DNA from: Rhodopseudomonas palustris
GTDB lineage: Bacteria > Pseudomonadota > Alphaproteobacteria > Rhizobiales > Xanthobacteraceae
Length of the DNA: 64,000 nt
Direction: 5' to 3'
Assembly: GCF_003031265.1 (NCBI RefSeq)
Contig: NZ_CP019966.1
Coordinates: 2,294,001-2,358,000, forward strand
Shown here: piece by piece, positions 1 through 9,107 of the stretch
Position numbering within the stretch: position 1 is the first letter of the stretch
Layout of the letters: every line of letters starts with the position of its first letter
The notes under the pieces: model-generated
Seen by the model: the letters and a program-made list of their open reading frames with translations, nothing else
Told to the model about the DNA's origin: nothing
The model's database searches: none
Translations under genes and position numbers: made by a program

Positions 1-575
1 CCGCAGTGGCGCTCGGCACGATCGGCGCACTCCGCGATGCCCCTGCGCTGCAGACCGCGGCCTGCGTGGTCGGCGCGGTTGCGGTCGGTCTGCATCTCGG
101 TCTGATGCGTGTTGCGCTCGCCGGCGGCATGCGCAAGCGTCTCGGCTTGTCGTTCGTACTGATCCGTTTCTCCTGGTTGATGCTGGCGCTGACGCCGCTC
201 GCCGCGCTCGCTGCTCTACTGGGCTGGGCCGGCCTCGGCGGGCCGACGTTGTTCGGCCTGGTGGCGCTCGGCGGTTGGTTGATGACGTTCTTGCTCGGTG
301 TGCTGCAGCGGATCGTGCCGTTTCTGGCCTCAATGCATGTCAGCCGCGCCAGCGGCGGGCCGCCGCTGCTGACGGATCTCGGTGTTGCCGCTCCGCTCAA
401 GATGCACGCTGTCTGCCATCTGATCGCGATCGCCGCGTTGGCGCTGGCGATCGTGTTCGACATTCCGCAGCTTGCTGCCGGCGCTGCGATGGTCGGCGCC
501 GCCGGAGCGCTCGCCTTCGCTGTTTACATCGGCAGCGTGCTGCCGTCGCTGACGTCCGGCCGCACCCGCAACTGA
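1..575 (+). CDS. Integral membrane protein, 3' part only
   Basis: The reading frame is open to the left edge, so this is probably the C-terminal part of a longer gene; the first possible start inside the window is a GTG at 6. About 190 residues are visible, mostly hydrophobic, with roughly five membrane segments. One helix carries the run GWLMTFLLGVLQRIVPFLASMH, whose polar residues (Q, R, H) lie within the membrane span. This resembles multi-helix haem or respiratory membrane proteins of Rhodopseudomonas relatives, but I cannot name the family. The stop is 18 bases before the hemerythrin gene and on the same strand, so the three genes from here to 3313 look like one operon. Function is not assigned. 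Confidence 0.6.
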   Translation, partial: AVALGTIGALRDAPALQTAACVVGAVAVGLHLGLMRVALAGGMRKRLGLSFVLIRFSWLMLALTPLAALAALLGWAGLGGPTLFGLVALGGWLMTFLLGVLQRIVPFLASMHVSRASGGPPLLTDLGVAAPLKMHAVCHLIAIAALALAIVFDIPQLAAGAAMVGAAGALAFAVYIGSVLPSLTSGRTRN

Positions 576-593
576 GGTCATAAGGAGCCCGCC

Positions 594-1103
594 ATGTTCG
601 CCAACCGCATCAGCCAGACCCTGCACGACGAACATCGCGCCACCATCGCGCTGATGGAGCGACTGGAGGCGGCGATCTCGCGCCGGCAGCCGATCAGCAT
701 TGCCGATTCCGCCGGCGCGCGGCTGCTCGCCGATCTCGCGGCCGCGATCGAAGCCGACACGCTGCGCCATTTCGACTTCGAAGAAACCCAGCTGTTCACA
801 ATGTTCGACTCGGTCGGTGACCAACTGATCGGCGATCACCTGACCGAGGAGCACAGCTTCATGCGGCCGCTCGGCGAGAAGCTGATCGCATTGGCGCGGA
901 ACGCTCAGACTGGCGGCTTCGACGCCGGGAGCTGGCGCGAGTTCAGCCGTTCCGGCGCCGAGCTGGTGCAGCGCATGGTGGTGCATGTCCAGAAGGAAGA
1001 GATGGCGCTGCTGCCATTGCTCGATCAGACCATGGACGACGCCACCGAAGCTCGCCTCTACGATGCCTATGTCCGCGCCTCGCAAGGAGCGGAAGCGACA
1101 TGA
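594..1103 (+). CDS. Hemerythrin HHE domain protein
   Basis: A 169-residue soluble protein with the spaced histidine and acidic residues of a hemerythrin-like four-helix bundle. These are HDEH near the N-terminus, HFDFEE near residue 60, HLTEEH near residue 82 and HVQKEE near residue 130. Such proteins bind a di-iron centre and sense or handle oxygen, nitric oxide or iron. The start is well supported: GGAGCC lies just ahead of the ATG. The gene follows a membrane protein by 18 bases and its stop overlaps the start of the next histidine kinase (ATGA), so translation is probably coupled. This arrangement suggests a small oxygen or NO response unit, which is inference. Confidence 0.85.
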   Translation: MFANRISQTLHDEHRATIALMERLEAAISRRQPISIADSAGARLLADLAAAIEADTLRHFDFEETQLFTMFDSVGDQLIGDHLTEEHSFMRPLGEKLIALARNAQTGGFDAGSWREFSRSGAELVQRMVVHVQKEEMALLPLLDQTMDDATEARLYDAYVRASQGAEAT

Positions 1104-3313
1104 CCGCATCGCCCGCCGCGCCCCGCGGCTTCGGCCGCTTGATCGGCATCCACGGCCGGCTGGTGCTGATCGCGCTGGTCGCGGCGGTGCCGATGCTGAT
1201 CCTGGCCCTGGTGATTGTGGCCCAGCTCACCGACAGCAAGCGGCAGGTCAAGAACGAGGCGCTGCTGTACTCGGGGCGGCTGCTGCTGGAAAGCGTCGAC
1301 AAGGAGATCAGCCGCTATGTTTATGCGGCGGAGACGCTGACGGCCTCGCCGGGGCTGCTCGCGGATGATCTATCCGGCTTTCGCAGTGAGGCGGCCCGCA
1401 CGCTGGCGGCATTGCCGTTCGCCAAGATTCAGGTCGCCGATCGCAACGGCCGTATCCTGCTCGACAGCACGACGGCGGGCAGCGATCCGCAGCCATTGGC
1501 CGATGCCGATGTTCTTGCGGCTGGGCAGCGCGTGGTGGCGACGGCGACGCCGCAGATCGGGTATCTGGCCCGTACGCTCGACGGCGAGACGGTGATCGGG
1601 ATCACCATGCCGGTGCGGCGCGATGGGATGGTCGTTCGTCAACTCATCATCGAGATCGAGCCCCGGCAGATCCGCGCGCTGCTCGATGCCCAGCATCTGC
1701 CGGAAGGTTGGGAAGCCGCGATCGCAGATAGCAACGGCCATCTGGTGGCGCGCTCATTGCCGGGCGAATGGGCCGGGCGGGCGATTTCACCGAGCTGGCG
1801 CGGGCTGTTGGGGCGCGAGGGGCTGCAGGAATTCTCGACGCCCGAGGGCGTGCTGAAAGTCTCCTCGGCATTTCGCTCGCAGCTCACCGGCTGGACCATC
1901 GCGGTGGGGCAGCCCAAGGAGATCTTCGAAGCGCCGATCCTGCAGACGTTTCAGCTCGCGCTCGCCGCCGGTTTGATCGTGATCGTAATCTCCTGCGGAT
2001 TGGCGGCCTGGATCGCCCGCAGCGTGACGTCGCCGATCCGTTCGCTGGCCGCCAGCGCGACTGCGCTCGAATGCGCCGAGCGGATCACGATGCGCAGATC
2101 CGGCATCCCCGAATTTGATCGCGCCTTCCGCGCCTTCGACGAGGCGGCACGGCTGGTGATCGCGCATCAGCGCGCGCTGCACGACAGCGAGGAGCGGATC
2201 AGCGTCGCCCAGGACGCCGCCCATGCGGGGATCTGGGAATGGCGCATGGAGGACAATCGTCAAATCTGGACCGATCCGCTGTTCAGGCTGTACGGGCTGC
2301 GGCCGAAGGCCCGCCGTCCGTCGTTCGACACCTGGATCTCAGTGATCGACCCGGCCGATCGCACGCGTGCGGTCGAAGCCGTCGAGCAAGCGGTCGCCGA
2401 TCGGCGCGAATTCGAGGTGCAGTGGCGCGTGAATTCCGCCGCGGACACGGAGCCTCGCTGGCTGCTGTCGCGCGGCCGGCCGTTGCGGGGGCCGGACGGT
2501 GAGGTCGAACGCTACGTCGGCATCGTCATCGACATCACCGAGCGCAAGCGCATGGAGGAGGCTGTCCGGGAAGGTGAGGTGCGGCTGCTGCACGCCGCCC
2601 GGCTGTCGGAGATCGGCCGGATGGCTGCGGCTTTGGCGCACGAGGTCAACCAGCCGCTCGCGGCGGTGGCCAACTACATGGCCGGCGCGCGGCGGATGAT
2701 CGATCAGGACGGCGAGCCGAGCCTGCTGATGCGTAAGGTCAAGGATGCGGTCGAGAAGGCGAACGGTCAGGCGCTGCGTGCTGGTGAGATCATCCGGCGC
2801 CTGCGCGAATTCGTCGGGGTGGGCGACTCGGAAAGGACGATCGAGGACGCGCGCTCCGTGCTGCAGGACGCCGCGCTGCTCGCCACCATCGCGGCCGAGC
2901 ACGATGGCATCACCGTCCGAACCGCTTTCGCTGACTCTGGTGAGGTGCTGGTCGACAAGATTCAGATCCAGCAGGTGGTGCTCAATCTGGTCCGCAACGC
3001 CATCGAAGCGATGGCCGGTGCGTCGCCCAAACAATTGACGCTGGGCCTACAGCAGCTAGGTGGCCATCTGGAATTTAGCGTGAGCGACACCGGCTCAGGC
3101 ATCGCGCCCGATGTGCGCGAGCGGCTGTTCAGTCCGTTTTCGACGACCAAGCCGGGCGGCATGGGGATCGGCTTGTCGGTGTGCCGGGAGATCGTCGAAG
3201 CGCATGGCGGCAAGATCTGGGCGGATACCAGCCCCGCCGGCGGCATGGTGTTCAGCTTCACCTTGCCGCTGCTCCGCGAGGAATTGGCGATGGCCGAGCA
3301 GGGCGCGGCGTAG
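1100..3313 (+). CDS. Cache/HAMP/PAS sensor histidine kinase
   Basis: A 737-residue membrane sensor. The order is a short cytosolic N-terminus, a membrane helix near residues 20-42, a periplasmic double-Cache-like domain up to about 270, a second helix near 280-305, a HAMP linker, a PAS domain around 370-485, a HisKA domain with the phosphorylated histidine at about residue 514 (AHEVNQPLAAV) and a HATPase domain with DTGSGIAP and GMGIGL boxes. The kinase core is of the FixL/DctB type. It overlaps the hemerythrin gene by four bases. No response regulator is adjacent on this strand, so its partner lies outside the operon. Small-ligand sensing by the Cache domain is expected from the family, but the ligand is unknown. 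Confidence 0.88.
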   Translation: MTASPAAPRGFGRLIGIHGRLVLIALVAAVPMLILALVIVAQLTDSKRQVKNEALLYSGRLLLESVDKEISRYVYAAETLTASPGLLADDLSGFRSEAARTLAALPFAKIQVADRNGRILLDSTTAGSDPQPLADADVLAAGQRVVATATPQIGYLARTLDGETVIGITMPVRRDGMVVRQLIIEIEPRQIRALLDAQHLPEGWEAAIADSNGHLVARSLPGEWAGRAISPSWRGLLGREGLQEFSTPEGVLKVSSAFRSQLTGWTIAVGQPKEIFEAPILQTFQLALAAGLIVIVISCGLAAWIARSVTSPIRSLAASATALECAERITMRRSGIPEFDRAFRAFDEAARLVIAHQRALHDSEERISVAQDAAHAGIWEWRMEDNRQIWTDPLFRLYGLRPKARRPSFDTWISVIDPADRTRAVEAVEQAVADRREFEVQWRVNSAADTEPRWLLSRGRPLRGPDGEVERYVGIVIDITERKRMEEAVREGEVRLLHAARLSEIGRMAAALAHEVNQPLAAVANYMAGARRMIDQDGEPSLLMRKVKDAVEKANGQALRAGEIIRRLREFVGVGDSERTIEDARSVLQDAALLATIAAEHDGITVRTAFADSGEVLVDKIQIQQVVLNLVRNAIEAMAGASPKQLTLGLQQLGGHLEFSVSDTGSGIAPDVRERLFSPFSTTKPGGMGIGLSVCREIVEAHGGKIWADTSPAGGMVFSFTLPLLREELAMAEQGAA

Positions 3314-3320
3314 CGCTGCT

Positions 3321-3656
3321 CTATTGCGGCCGGCTGTCTGAGGGCGGCGGAGGATCGTCGTCGTTCGGGCGCCGGCCGAGGATCGTGACCTGCTCGTCGT
3401 AGCCTCGACGGCTGCTGTAGAACACCAGCACCATCAGACCGATGCCGATCACCAGCGAGAACGCGATGCCGATCGTCATGGCGATGTAGCCTTGCGCCGG
3501 CACCTCGACATCGCCGACCACCAGCCCCTCATAGGCGAAGAACACCGCCAGGCCGAGCAGCACCAGCAGCGCCGTTACCATTGCCCATACGCCGATCGAG
3601 GTTTTTCGGGGCGGGGGGCGGCGCGGTTCGGCAGAGGGTATCGGATCCATGATCAT
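3321..3656 (-). CDS. Small two-helix membrane protein
   Basis: A 111-residue protein with a proline/arginine-rich N-terminus, two membrane helices near residues 24-46 and 57-80, and a charged C-terminal tail rich in D and P. I do not recognise the family. The start at 3656 has GGAG about five bases upstream; a second ATG six bases in is a near-equal alternative. It is the last gene of a minus-strand set (DUF378 protein, alpha/beta hydrolase, this gene) with gaps of 12 and 40 bases. If the EcfG-like promoter at 4637-4663 drives the set, this protein would be made under general stress. Confidence 0.6.
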   Translation of the reverse strand: MIMDPIPSAEPRRPPPRKTSIGVWAMVTALLVLLGLAVFFAYEGLVVGDVEVPAQGYIAMTIGIAFSLVIGIGLMVLVFYSSRRGYDEQVTILGRRPNDDDPPPPSDSRPQ

Positions 3657-3696
3657 CGTCTCCGCTGTTGCTGGGCGTTCCCCGCCCGCAACGAAC

Positions 3697-4350
3697 CTAC
3701 GCCTGACGGAGCCATTGGTTCTGTCGCCACCGGCTGAGTGCCATGACGCCGAAATGGCCGAGCGGCTCGAACACCACGTTGTCGATCGGCACCGTCGCCG
3801 CGGCGCGCTTGACCAGGGCCCGCCTGCGGGCCCGGGGAACGTAGCGATCGAAACTGCCGACCGAGAATCGGCTGGCCGGATCGATCCGATCGAGCCATTC
3901 GATCGGGTGGAGGCCACGTAGCGCGCGGGTGAAATCACCGAGCGTGACGCCCGCCGCTTCGGCCTCGCGGCGCACCGGTCGCGCCGCGGGACTTTGCCAG
4001 ATCATCAGGTCGCCGCGATCGGCCGAAGCGAAGCTCCACAGCGGCGTGCGGTAACGACCGGCGAGCAGCGTCGCCGGCACCGATCCCATGCTGAGGCCGA
4101 CCAGCACCGGCGGGCGCCGACGCTCGATCTGGTCGGCGGCATCCTCGATCACTGCACGATTGGCGCGCGCGCAGACATCCGGGTCTGCGGCGACCACTGC
4201 GGCAGGCAGCTCGTAGCAGAGCCGCCATTGCCGCAGTCCGACCAGACCGAAGTCGAGCGCGGTCTTGAAGCTGGTCCGCCATGGCAGGAAGTAGATCGCC
4301 CCGTTCGGGTCGTTGCCGACGATCCGGCGAAACAGATCTGCGCGCGCCAT
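3697..4350 (-). CDS. Alpha/beta hydrolase fold protein
   Basis: A 217-residue soluble protein. The nucleophile elbow GLSMGS near residue 85 fits a serine alpha/beta hydrolase. An aspartate in the SFDRYVPR segment and a histidine in EPLGHFGVMA are plausible members of the catalytic triad. It lacks a signal peptide. The substrate is unknown. It lies 12 bases downstream of the DUF378 gene and likely shares its promoter. The start codon at 4350 has only a weak ribosome-binding site, consistent with translation following from the upstream gene. Confidence 0.7.
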   Translation of the reverse strand: MARADLFRRIVGNDPNGAIYFLPWRTSFKTALDFGLVGLRQWRLCYELPAAVVAADPDVCARANRAVIEDAADQIERRRPPVLVGLSMGSVPATLLAGRYRTPLWSFASADRGDLMIWQSPAARPVRREAEAAGVTLGDFTRALRGLHPIEWLDRIDPASRFSVGSFDRYVPRARRRALVKRAAATVPIDNVVFEPLGHFGVMALSRWRQNQWLRQA

Positions 4351-4362
4351 GGCAGTCGTCCG

Positions 4363-4611
4363 TCAGTAGGTGCTGGTGCCGTAGCTCGCACCACGCGACG
4401 ACAGCAGGCGGGACAGCGACACGATCTGGTACAGCGCCGACAGTGCCACCAGGATGTACACGATCCGCGCGGCGGCCGACGAGGTCGCTGTCTCGTTCGC
4501 GCCGTTACCGAGAATTGCGGTGACGAGATCGAAATCGAACAGGCCGACGAGTCCCCAGTTCAAGCCGCCGATGATAATCAGCAGAAGCGTCAGGGCGTTG
4601 ATGATGCGCAT
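4363..4611 (-). CDS. DUF378 family membrane protein
   Basis: An 82-residue protein with the DUF378 pattern: a first helix followed by GGLNWGLVGLFDFDLV, then a second helix near residues 48-68. The family is small, widespread and of unknown function. The short leader runs from an EcfG-like promoter at 4637-4663, which makes this the first gene of a stress-type transcription unit with the hydrolase and the small membrane protein downstream. Family membership is clear from sequence; regulation is inferred from the promoter match. Confidence 0.8.
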   Translation of the reverse strand: MRIINALTLLLIIIGGLNWGLVGLFDFDLVTAILGNGANETATSSAAARIVYILVALSALYQIVSLSRLLSSRGASYGTSTY

Positions 4612-4636
4612 GGTTTTCTCCGTTGATGTTGGTGAT

Positions 4637-4663
4637 CCAACAGTGCGGAGAGAGGCGCGTTCC
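4637..4663 (-). promoter_or_regulatory. EcfG-type general stress promoter
   Basis: On the minus strand GGAAC (4659-4663) is followed by 17 bases and GTTGG (4637-4641). This fits the alphaproteobacterial EcfG consensus GGAAC-N16/17-CGTT. The predicted start of transcription lies about 20 bases upstream of the DUF378 start codon. Confidence 0.6.
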
Positions 4664-4813
4664 TAAAGCGAAGCGCCGCGCTGTGCATGCTTATTAGGAA
4701 CGTCGGGTTCTATCGAGGCGGGCTCGGCATCGCTTAGTACGCAATGACGAAAGCCCTTCGGATGCCTCGGGTTGGCGCGGAGGGCGATGACGCCGAGCTG
4801 CGGCGTTGCCGTC

Positions 4814-5674
4814 TTAGATGAAGGGCTTGCCGCCGGTCACCGCCACTGTCGTGCCGGATGTGTAGCTGGACAGCGGATCAGCCAGCATCACATAGGCGGT
4901 GGCGAGTTCGGCGGGCTGGCCGGCGCGGCCGAGCGGGACCTGTTTGCCGAAATTCTTCACCGAGTCCTCGGGCATCGTCGATGGAATGAGCGGCGTCCAG
5001 ATCGGGCCGGGGGCGACCGCATTGGCGCGGATGCCTTTGTCGGCGAGCATCTGCGCCAGGCCGCCGGTGAAGTTCTGGATCGCGCCCTTGGTCGTTGCGT
5101 AGGCGAGCAGGATCGGGTTCGGCATATCGGAATTGACCGAGGCTGTGTTGATGATCGCGCTGCCCGGCTTCATGTGCGGCACCGCGGCCTTGGTCAGATA
5201 GAACATCGCGTGGATGTTGACCGCAAACGTGGTCTGCCATTCCTCGTCGCTGATGTCGCCGATATCGTTGAAGGTGGCCTGATGCGCGGCATTGTTGACC
5301 AGGATGTCGATGCCGCCGAGTTCCTTGACGGCGTGGTCAACTAATTGGCGGCAATGATCCGGCTGGCTGATATCGCCGGCTACGAGTACGGCCTTGCGGC
5401 CTTCGGCCTCGACCAGCGCCTTCACCTGTTGCGCGTCGTCGTCCTCGTTCAGATAGGCGATCAGCAGGTCGGCACCCTCGCGGGCGTAGGCGATCGCGAC
5501 CGCACGTCCGATGCCGCTGTCGCCACCGGTGATGATCGCGACCTTTCCGGTCAGCTTGCCGGAGCCCTTGTAGCTGTGTTCGCCATGATCGGGACGCGGC
5601 GTCATCTTGTCGGTCGAGCCCGGCATCGATTGGCGCTGGCTCGGGTAGGGCGGCTCCGGATAAGTCTGCGTCAT
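4814..5674 (-). CDS. SDR family oxidoreductase, YghA-like
   Basis: A 286-residue short-chain dehydrogenase of the extended-N-terminus type (YghA/stress SDR). The first 40 residues are rich in P, Q and S. The Rossmann motif TGGDSGIG follows near residue 50, then NNAAH, the catalytic tyrosine-lysine in YATTKGA, and a PGPIWTPL loop. Relatives reduce small aldehydes or ketones with NAD(P)H, and many alphaproteobacterial members belong to the general stress regulon. An EcfG-like promoter at 5700-5724 lies 26 bases upstream. It is a single-gene unit. The substrate cannot be read from sequence. Confidence 0.88.
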   Translation of the reverse strand: MTQTYPEPPYPSQRQSMPGSTDKMTPRPDHGEHSYKGSGKLTGKVAIITGGDSGIGRAVAIAYAREGADLLIAYLNEDDDAQQVKALVEAEGRKAVLVAGDISQPDHCRQLVDHAVKELGGIDILVNNAAHQATFNDIGDISDEEWQTTFAVNIHAMFYLTKAAVPHMKPGSAIINTASVNSDMPNPILLAYATTKGAIQNFTGGLAQMLADKGIRANAVAPGPIWTPLIPSTMPEDSVKNFGKQVPLGRAGQPAELATAYVMLADPLSSYTSGTTVAVTGGKPFI

Positions 5675-5699
5675 CGGCTGCTCCTCATGTCGCAGCGCT

Positions 5700-5724
5700 A
5701 ACCGCGGGCGAGCGTGGCTGTTCC
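5700..5724 (-). promoter_or_regulatory. EcfG-type general stress promoter
   Basis: Minus-strand GGAAC (5720-5724), 17 bases, then GTTAG with GTT at 5700-5702. It sits just upstream of the SDR start at 5674. Confidence 0.6.
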
Positions 5725-5741
5725 TTGGCGGAGCCGATCGG

Positions 5742-6110
5742 TCAGGTGTCGAACAGCGCGCTGATCACCGTTTCAGGATCCGCCGGCTTCTCGCATCGGA
5801 CGATGTGATCGAACCGCGGCGGAATGGTGTGGTGGTCATAGCCGGTCGCGAACACGAACCGCACGCCGCGCGCGGTGAGTTCGTCGGCGAGCGGGAAGAC
5901 CATCCTGCCTTGCAGATTGATGTCGAGCACCGCGCCGTCGAGATGCGGGTTCGATGAAAGGGCAGCCATCGCGTCCTCGACTCGCGAAAACGGGCCCACC
6001 ACCTCTGCGCCGCTTTCCTCGAACTTGCGCACCATGTCGTCGGCGATGAAGTACTCATCCTCGACCAGGAGAATACGCCGGCCGGACAGGGCTGAGGATG
6101 GACTGCTCAT
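5742..6110 (-). CDS. Single-domain response regulator
   Basis: A 122-residue receiver domain with no output domain. The acidic pair and phospho-acceptor pattern (LLVEDE near the N-terminus, GAVLDINL for the aspartate, CEKPAD for the lysine) is intact. The start at 6110 is chosen because its ATG overlaps the stop of the upstream HWE kinase as ATGA; a longer frame upstream lies inside the kinase gene. Stand-alone receivers of this kind act as phospho-sinks or relay partners of HWE kinases, including in alphaproteobacterial stress signalling. The coupled kinase is the obvious partner. Confidence 0.85.
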   Translation of the reverse strand: MSSPSSALSGRRILLVEDEYFIADDMVRKFEESGAEVVGPFSRVEDAMAALSSNPHLDGAVLDINLQGRMVFPLADELTARGVRFVFATGYDHHTIPPRFDHIVRCEKPADPETVISALFDT

Positions 6111-8008
6111 GGCGCCTGCTCCGCTTCGGTCGTATCGAGAGGAAGGCTGATCGTGCATCGCACGCCGGTGTCTCTCAACTCGAATGTTGTGGTCGCGCTC
6201 AGCGCGTAGGGCAGCGCGCGTTCGATCAGTCTGCGGCCATAACCGCCGGTCTGCTCGCCCTGGGTATCGGGTTGTTCCGGGCTGCGGCCGTGTTCGATCC
6301 AGACGAGTTCGAGCTGGCGGCCGGATGGGAGCATGCGAACCTGCCAGATGACGTCCAGTCGTCCGGTCAGGATCGCCAGGGCCCCGTATTTGCGGGCATT
6401 GGTCGCCAGTTCGTGCAGCGCCAGCGCCAGGGTCTGAACGCTCGAATTGCGCAGCGGCACGTTGGGGCCGCTGATCGTGACGCGGGTTCGGTCGATCGCG
6501 CCCAAGGCATCCAGCGCTACCCGCACAAGTGTGGCGATGGTAATTGGTTCCTGCGCTGAGCGTGACAGCAGCCCCTGGACGCGGGCGAGCGCCGCCAGCC
6601 GGTCGTTAAACTGCGATTGAAACTGTTCCATCGTCCGGCTGGTCGACATCGTCTGCCCAGCGATTGACTGCACGACGGCGATCAGATTTCGAGTGCGGTG
6701 CTGAAGCTCGGTCACCATCACTTCCTGCCGCTGCTGCATCCGGCGCAGGGTGTCGATGTCGGTGGACGTTCCGAGCCAGCTCAGAATCTCGCCGGCGCTG
6801 TCGCGCACCGGCGCTGCCCTGATCGCGAACCAGCGATAGTTGTCGGTGTGGCCATGTCGAATCCGGTACTCGGTCTTGAACGCCCCGGCTTCGTGGGCCT
6901 CCGACCACGCCTTCAGCGCCAGGGGCCGATCGTCTGGATGCACGGCGTCCTGCCAGCCGAAGCCAACGCTCCGCTCGGTCGGCAGGCCGGTGAAGTCGCT
7001 CCACTGCGGGCTCGACCAGATCCAGCTTCCATCGAGCGCTGCCTGCCAGACCAGCTGTGGAATGCCCTCGATCACGGCGCGCAGGCGTGTCTCGCTCTCG
7101 CGAATCCGTTCTTCATTGCGGCGACGTTCGGTGACGTCCTGACCGATCTTGAGGAAGCCGTGGACTTGTCCGTCCGGCCCCCGAACGCTGGTGACGCTGC
7201 CCTCGATGAACACACGTGAGCCGTCCTTGTGGACGTGCCAGCGGACGTTCGGCGCCGCGCCTTCGCGCCGGGCGGTCTCGATCTCCTTGACATCCTCGCC
7301 GCGGACACGGTCCTCCGGTGTGAACAACATGTTGGCTGATCGGCCTTTGGCTTCTTCGGCCGTCCATCCGAACACCGCTTCGGCCCCGGGCAGCCAGTCG
7401 ATGATCCGATCGACCGCATCGGTGGTGAAGATCGCATAATCATGGGCGGCTTCGACGATCACCCGGAACCGTTCTTCGGCTTCACGAAGCGCGCGCACTT
7501 TGTTGAGGCGATCGATCACCGGGCCGAGGATGGTGGAGTAGGTGCGAAGGAATTCCACGTCATCCTGCGAAAAGTCGCGGGGGTTGCGGCTGTCGACCTG
7601 GAGCAGGCCATAAGGGCGGCCGCCCGGGAGAAAGATCGGCACATTGGCAAGCGCGACCACGCCCGCGGCCTTCAGGAAGGCTGGCAGCTCGAACCTCGCC
7701 TCGGTCCGGACATCGCGGCTTGTGACGGGCACGCCGGCCTCGATCGAGAACGTCTCGGACGTGAGTTCGCGCATCGGCAGGCGAAGGTTGCCGACAATAC
7801 CGGCGTCCCAGCCGACGCCGGCGCGCACGAACAGGCTCTGGGTACGTTTTTCGATTTCCAGAACTTTCGCCCGATGAGTCCCGAGGGCGTCGCCGACGAG
7901 GCGGCAGGCTTCGGTCAGGACGTCGGTGAGATTCTCATTGCGAAGCGCAAACTCACCGAAGTCTGCCAGGAGCCGCTGCCGCTTTCGCCATTGTTGGTGA
8001 TCGTCCAT
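6107..8008 (-). CDS. GAF/PAS/PAS HWE sensor histidine kinase
   Basis: A 633-residue soluble kinase without membrane helices. A GAF domain spans about residues 15-165. Two PAS domains follow, at about 175-295 and 300-420; the second is a PAS-3 type with WSSPQWSDFTGL. The catalytic part is of the HWE class, with the phospho-histidine in ELQHRTRNLIAV, the ALHELATNARKYGAL box and the LVWIE motif that replaces the usual G boxes. Its stop overlaps the start of the single-domain receiver. The signal could be a chromophore, a small molecule or redox state; the GAF lacks an obvious bilin-binding cysteine signature. Confidence 0.88.
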   Translation of the reverse strand: MDDHQQWRKRQRLLADFGEFALRNENLTDVLTEACRLVGDALGTHRAKVLEIEKRTQSLFVRAGVGWDAGIVGNLRLPMRELTSETFSIEAGVPVTSRDVRTEARFELPAFLKAAGVVALANVPIFLPGGRPYGLLQVDSRNPRDFSQDDVEFLRTYSTILGPVIDRLNKVRALREAEERFRVIVEAAHDYAIFTTDAVDRIIDWLPGAEAVFGWTAEEAKGRSANMLFTPEDRVRGEDVKEIETARREGAAPNVRWHVHKDGSRVFIEGSVTSVRGPDGQVHGFLKIGQDVTERRRNEERIRESETRLRAVIEGIPQLVWQAALDGSWIWSSPQWSDFTGLPTERSVGFGWQDAVHPDDRPLALKAWSEAHEAGAFKTEYRIRHGHTDNYRWFAIRAAPVRDSAGEILSWLGTSTDIDTLRRMQQRQEVMVTELQHRTRNLIAVVQSIAGQTMSTSRTMEQFQSQFNDRLAALARVQGLLSRSAQEPITIATLVRVALDALGAIDRTRVTISGPNVPLRNSSVQTLALALHELATNARKYGALAILTGRLDVIWQVRMLPSGRQLELVWIEHGRSPEQPDTQGEQTGGYGRRLIERALPYALSATTTFELRDTGVRCTISLPLDTTEAEQAP

Positions 8009-8083
8009 CGCCGGACTCCGGTGAGAATCGGCGCCTTCAACCCCGCGAGGGAGCAGGCGTTCCTGGGCCGATTCACCGTGCTG

Positions 8084-8281
8084 TCAGCGGCGCGCTTCGC
8101 GGGATTCTAGCCAAGCGATGATTCCAAGCGCGGCCTCCATCGACCGTGCCCGGCGTTCCCAGTTCTCGTGAGCTTCGTGATCGCCGCTCTCTTCGGCTTC
8201 CTGCTTCCAACGGTCGGAAAACACCGACAGCCGTTGCTCGAGCGACAGATGCTGCTTGGTTCGGTTGCGACGCTTCTTCAC
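8084..8281 (-). CDS. Small charged hypothetical protein
   Basis: A 65-residue basic-to-acidic protein beginning VKKRRNRTKQ, with a predicted helical middle (DRWKQEAEESGDHEAHENWERRARSMEAAL). I do not recognise the family. The GTG at 8281 is chosen over the ATG at 8335 because AAGGGA lies seven bases ahead of it and the upstream extension has no conserved look. The gene lies upstream of the HWE kinase on the same strand, separated by 75 bases, and may be co-transcribed with it. Confidence 0.5.
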   Translation of the reverse strand: MKKRRNRTKQHLSLEQRLSVFSDRWKQEAEESGDHEAHENWERRARSMEAALGIIAWLESREARR

Positions 8282-8417
8282 GCAGATCCCTTTCGTCGTT
8301 GGGATCAGGCTAGGAGCGGAGCATCCTGGATGCATTCACCTATGCTAATTGAACCGCAAAAGAGGGCGCACAACGGCGCCAACGGAGCGGGAAATTGTCA
8401 AGACTACTTGACAATTC

Positions 8418-9107
8418 TCAGTTTGCGCCGCGCCGCCCGATCCGTTCCGACAAGGGAAACCGGATGGTGCAGCGAAACCCGTCCGGCTCGAACGCGAGGT
8501 CGGTCTCGGCCTTGAGTTCGTATCCAAGCGTGCGGGTCAGCACCTCGGTGCCAAAGCCGTTGTGGGATGGCTGGGGAACAGCTGTGGTATCAGTTTCTTT
8601 CCAGACGAAGGTTAGCAGCGGGGCTGTGCCGTCGCCGTCGACGGTCCAGGAGATCGCTATGCTGCCGTTACCGCCGAGGGCGCCGTGCTCGACGGCGTTC
8701 ACCGCCAGTTCGTGCACGGCAAGAGCGAGCACCTGGCCGGCCCGGGCCTGCAGATGCAGGTCGGGCCCGGCGAAGGTGGCGCGCTCGCCGTCGCGGACCT
8801 GATAGTGCAGCAATTCGTCGGCCAGCAGCTTGTGGAAGTCGATCGCGCCCTGTTCGTCGGCAACGGCCTGGGCGCGCATCAGCGCGTCGAGCCGATCCTC
8901 CAGATGACCGACATAGGAATCGAGATCGCGGCGGGCGCCGGCCGACTTGCGGATGATCGTGCGCAGCATGGCCATGGTGCTGCGCAGGCGGTGCCGCAGT
9001 TCGCCCGGGGCGTCACGTTGGTCCAGCAGGCGTCGCAGGCGGCGGTTGTCCGCTTCAAGTTCGGCGATCCGGCTGTTGGTGTCGTCGATCGGCATGCGCA
9101 TGCTCAC
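8418..9107 (-). CDS. HWE family histidine kinase, minimal form
   Basis: A 229-residue kinase with no sensor domain. A short coiled-coil start (DDTNSRIAELEADNRRLRRLL) leads into a dimerisation region with the candidate phospho-histidine in ELRHRLRSTMAM. The ATP-binding part shows LAVHELAVNAVEHGAL and TFVWKE, the HWE hallmark. Its ATG overlaps the stop of the Crp/Fnr gene as ATGA, so the two proteins are made together. Input may come through a partner protein. HWE/HisKA2 kinases feed the PhyR-EcfG stress pathway in this class of bacteria, which fits the neighbouring promoters; the link is inferred. Confidence 0.85.
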   Translation of the reverse strand: MSMRMPIDDTNSRIAELEADNRRLRRLLDQRDAPGELRHRLRSTMAMLRTIIRKSAGARRDLDSYVGHLEDRLDALMRAQAVADEQGAIDFHKLLADELLHYQVRDGERATFAGPDLHLQARAGQVLALAVHELAVNAVEHGALGGNGSIAISWTVDGDGTAPLLTFVWKETDTTAVPQPSHNGFGTEVLTRTLGYELKAETDLAFEPDGFRCTIRFPLSERIGRRGAN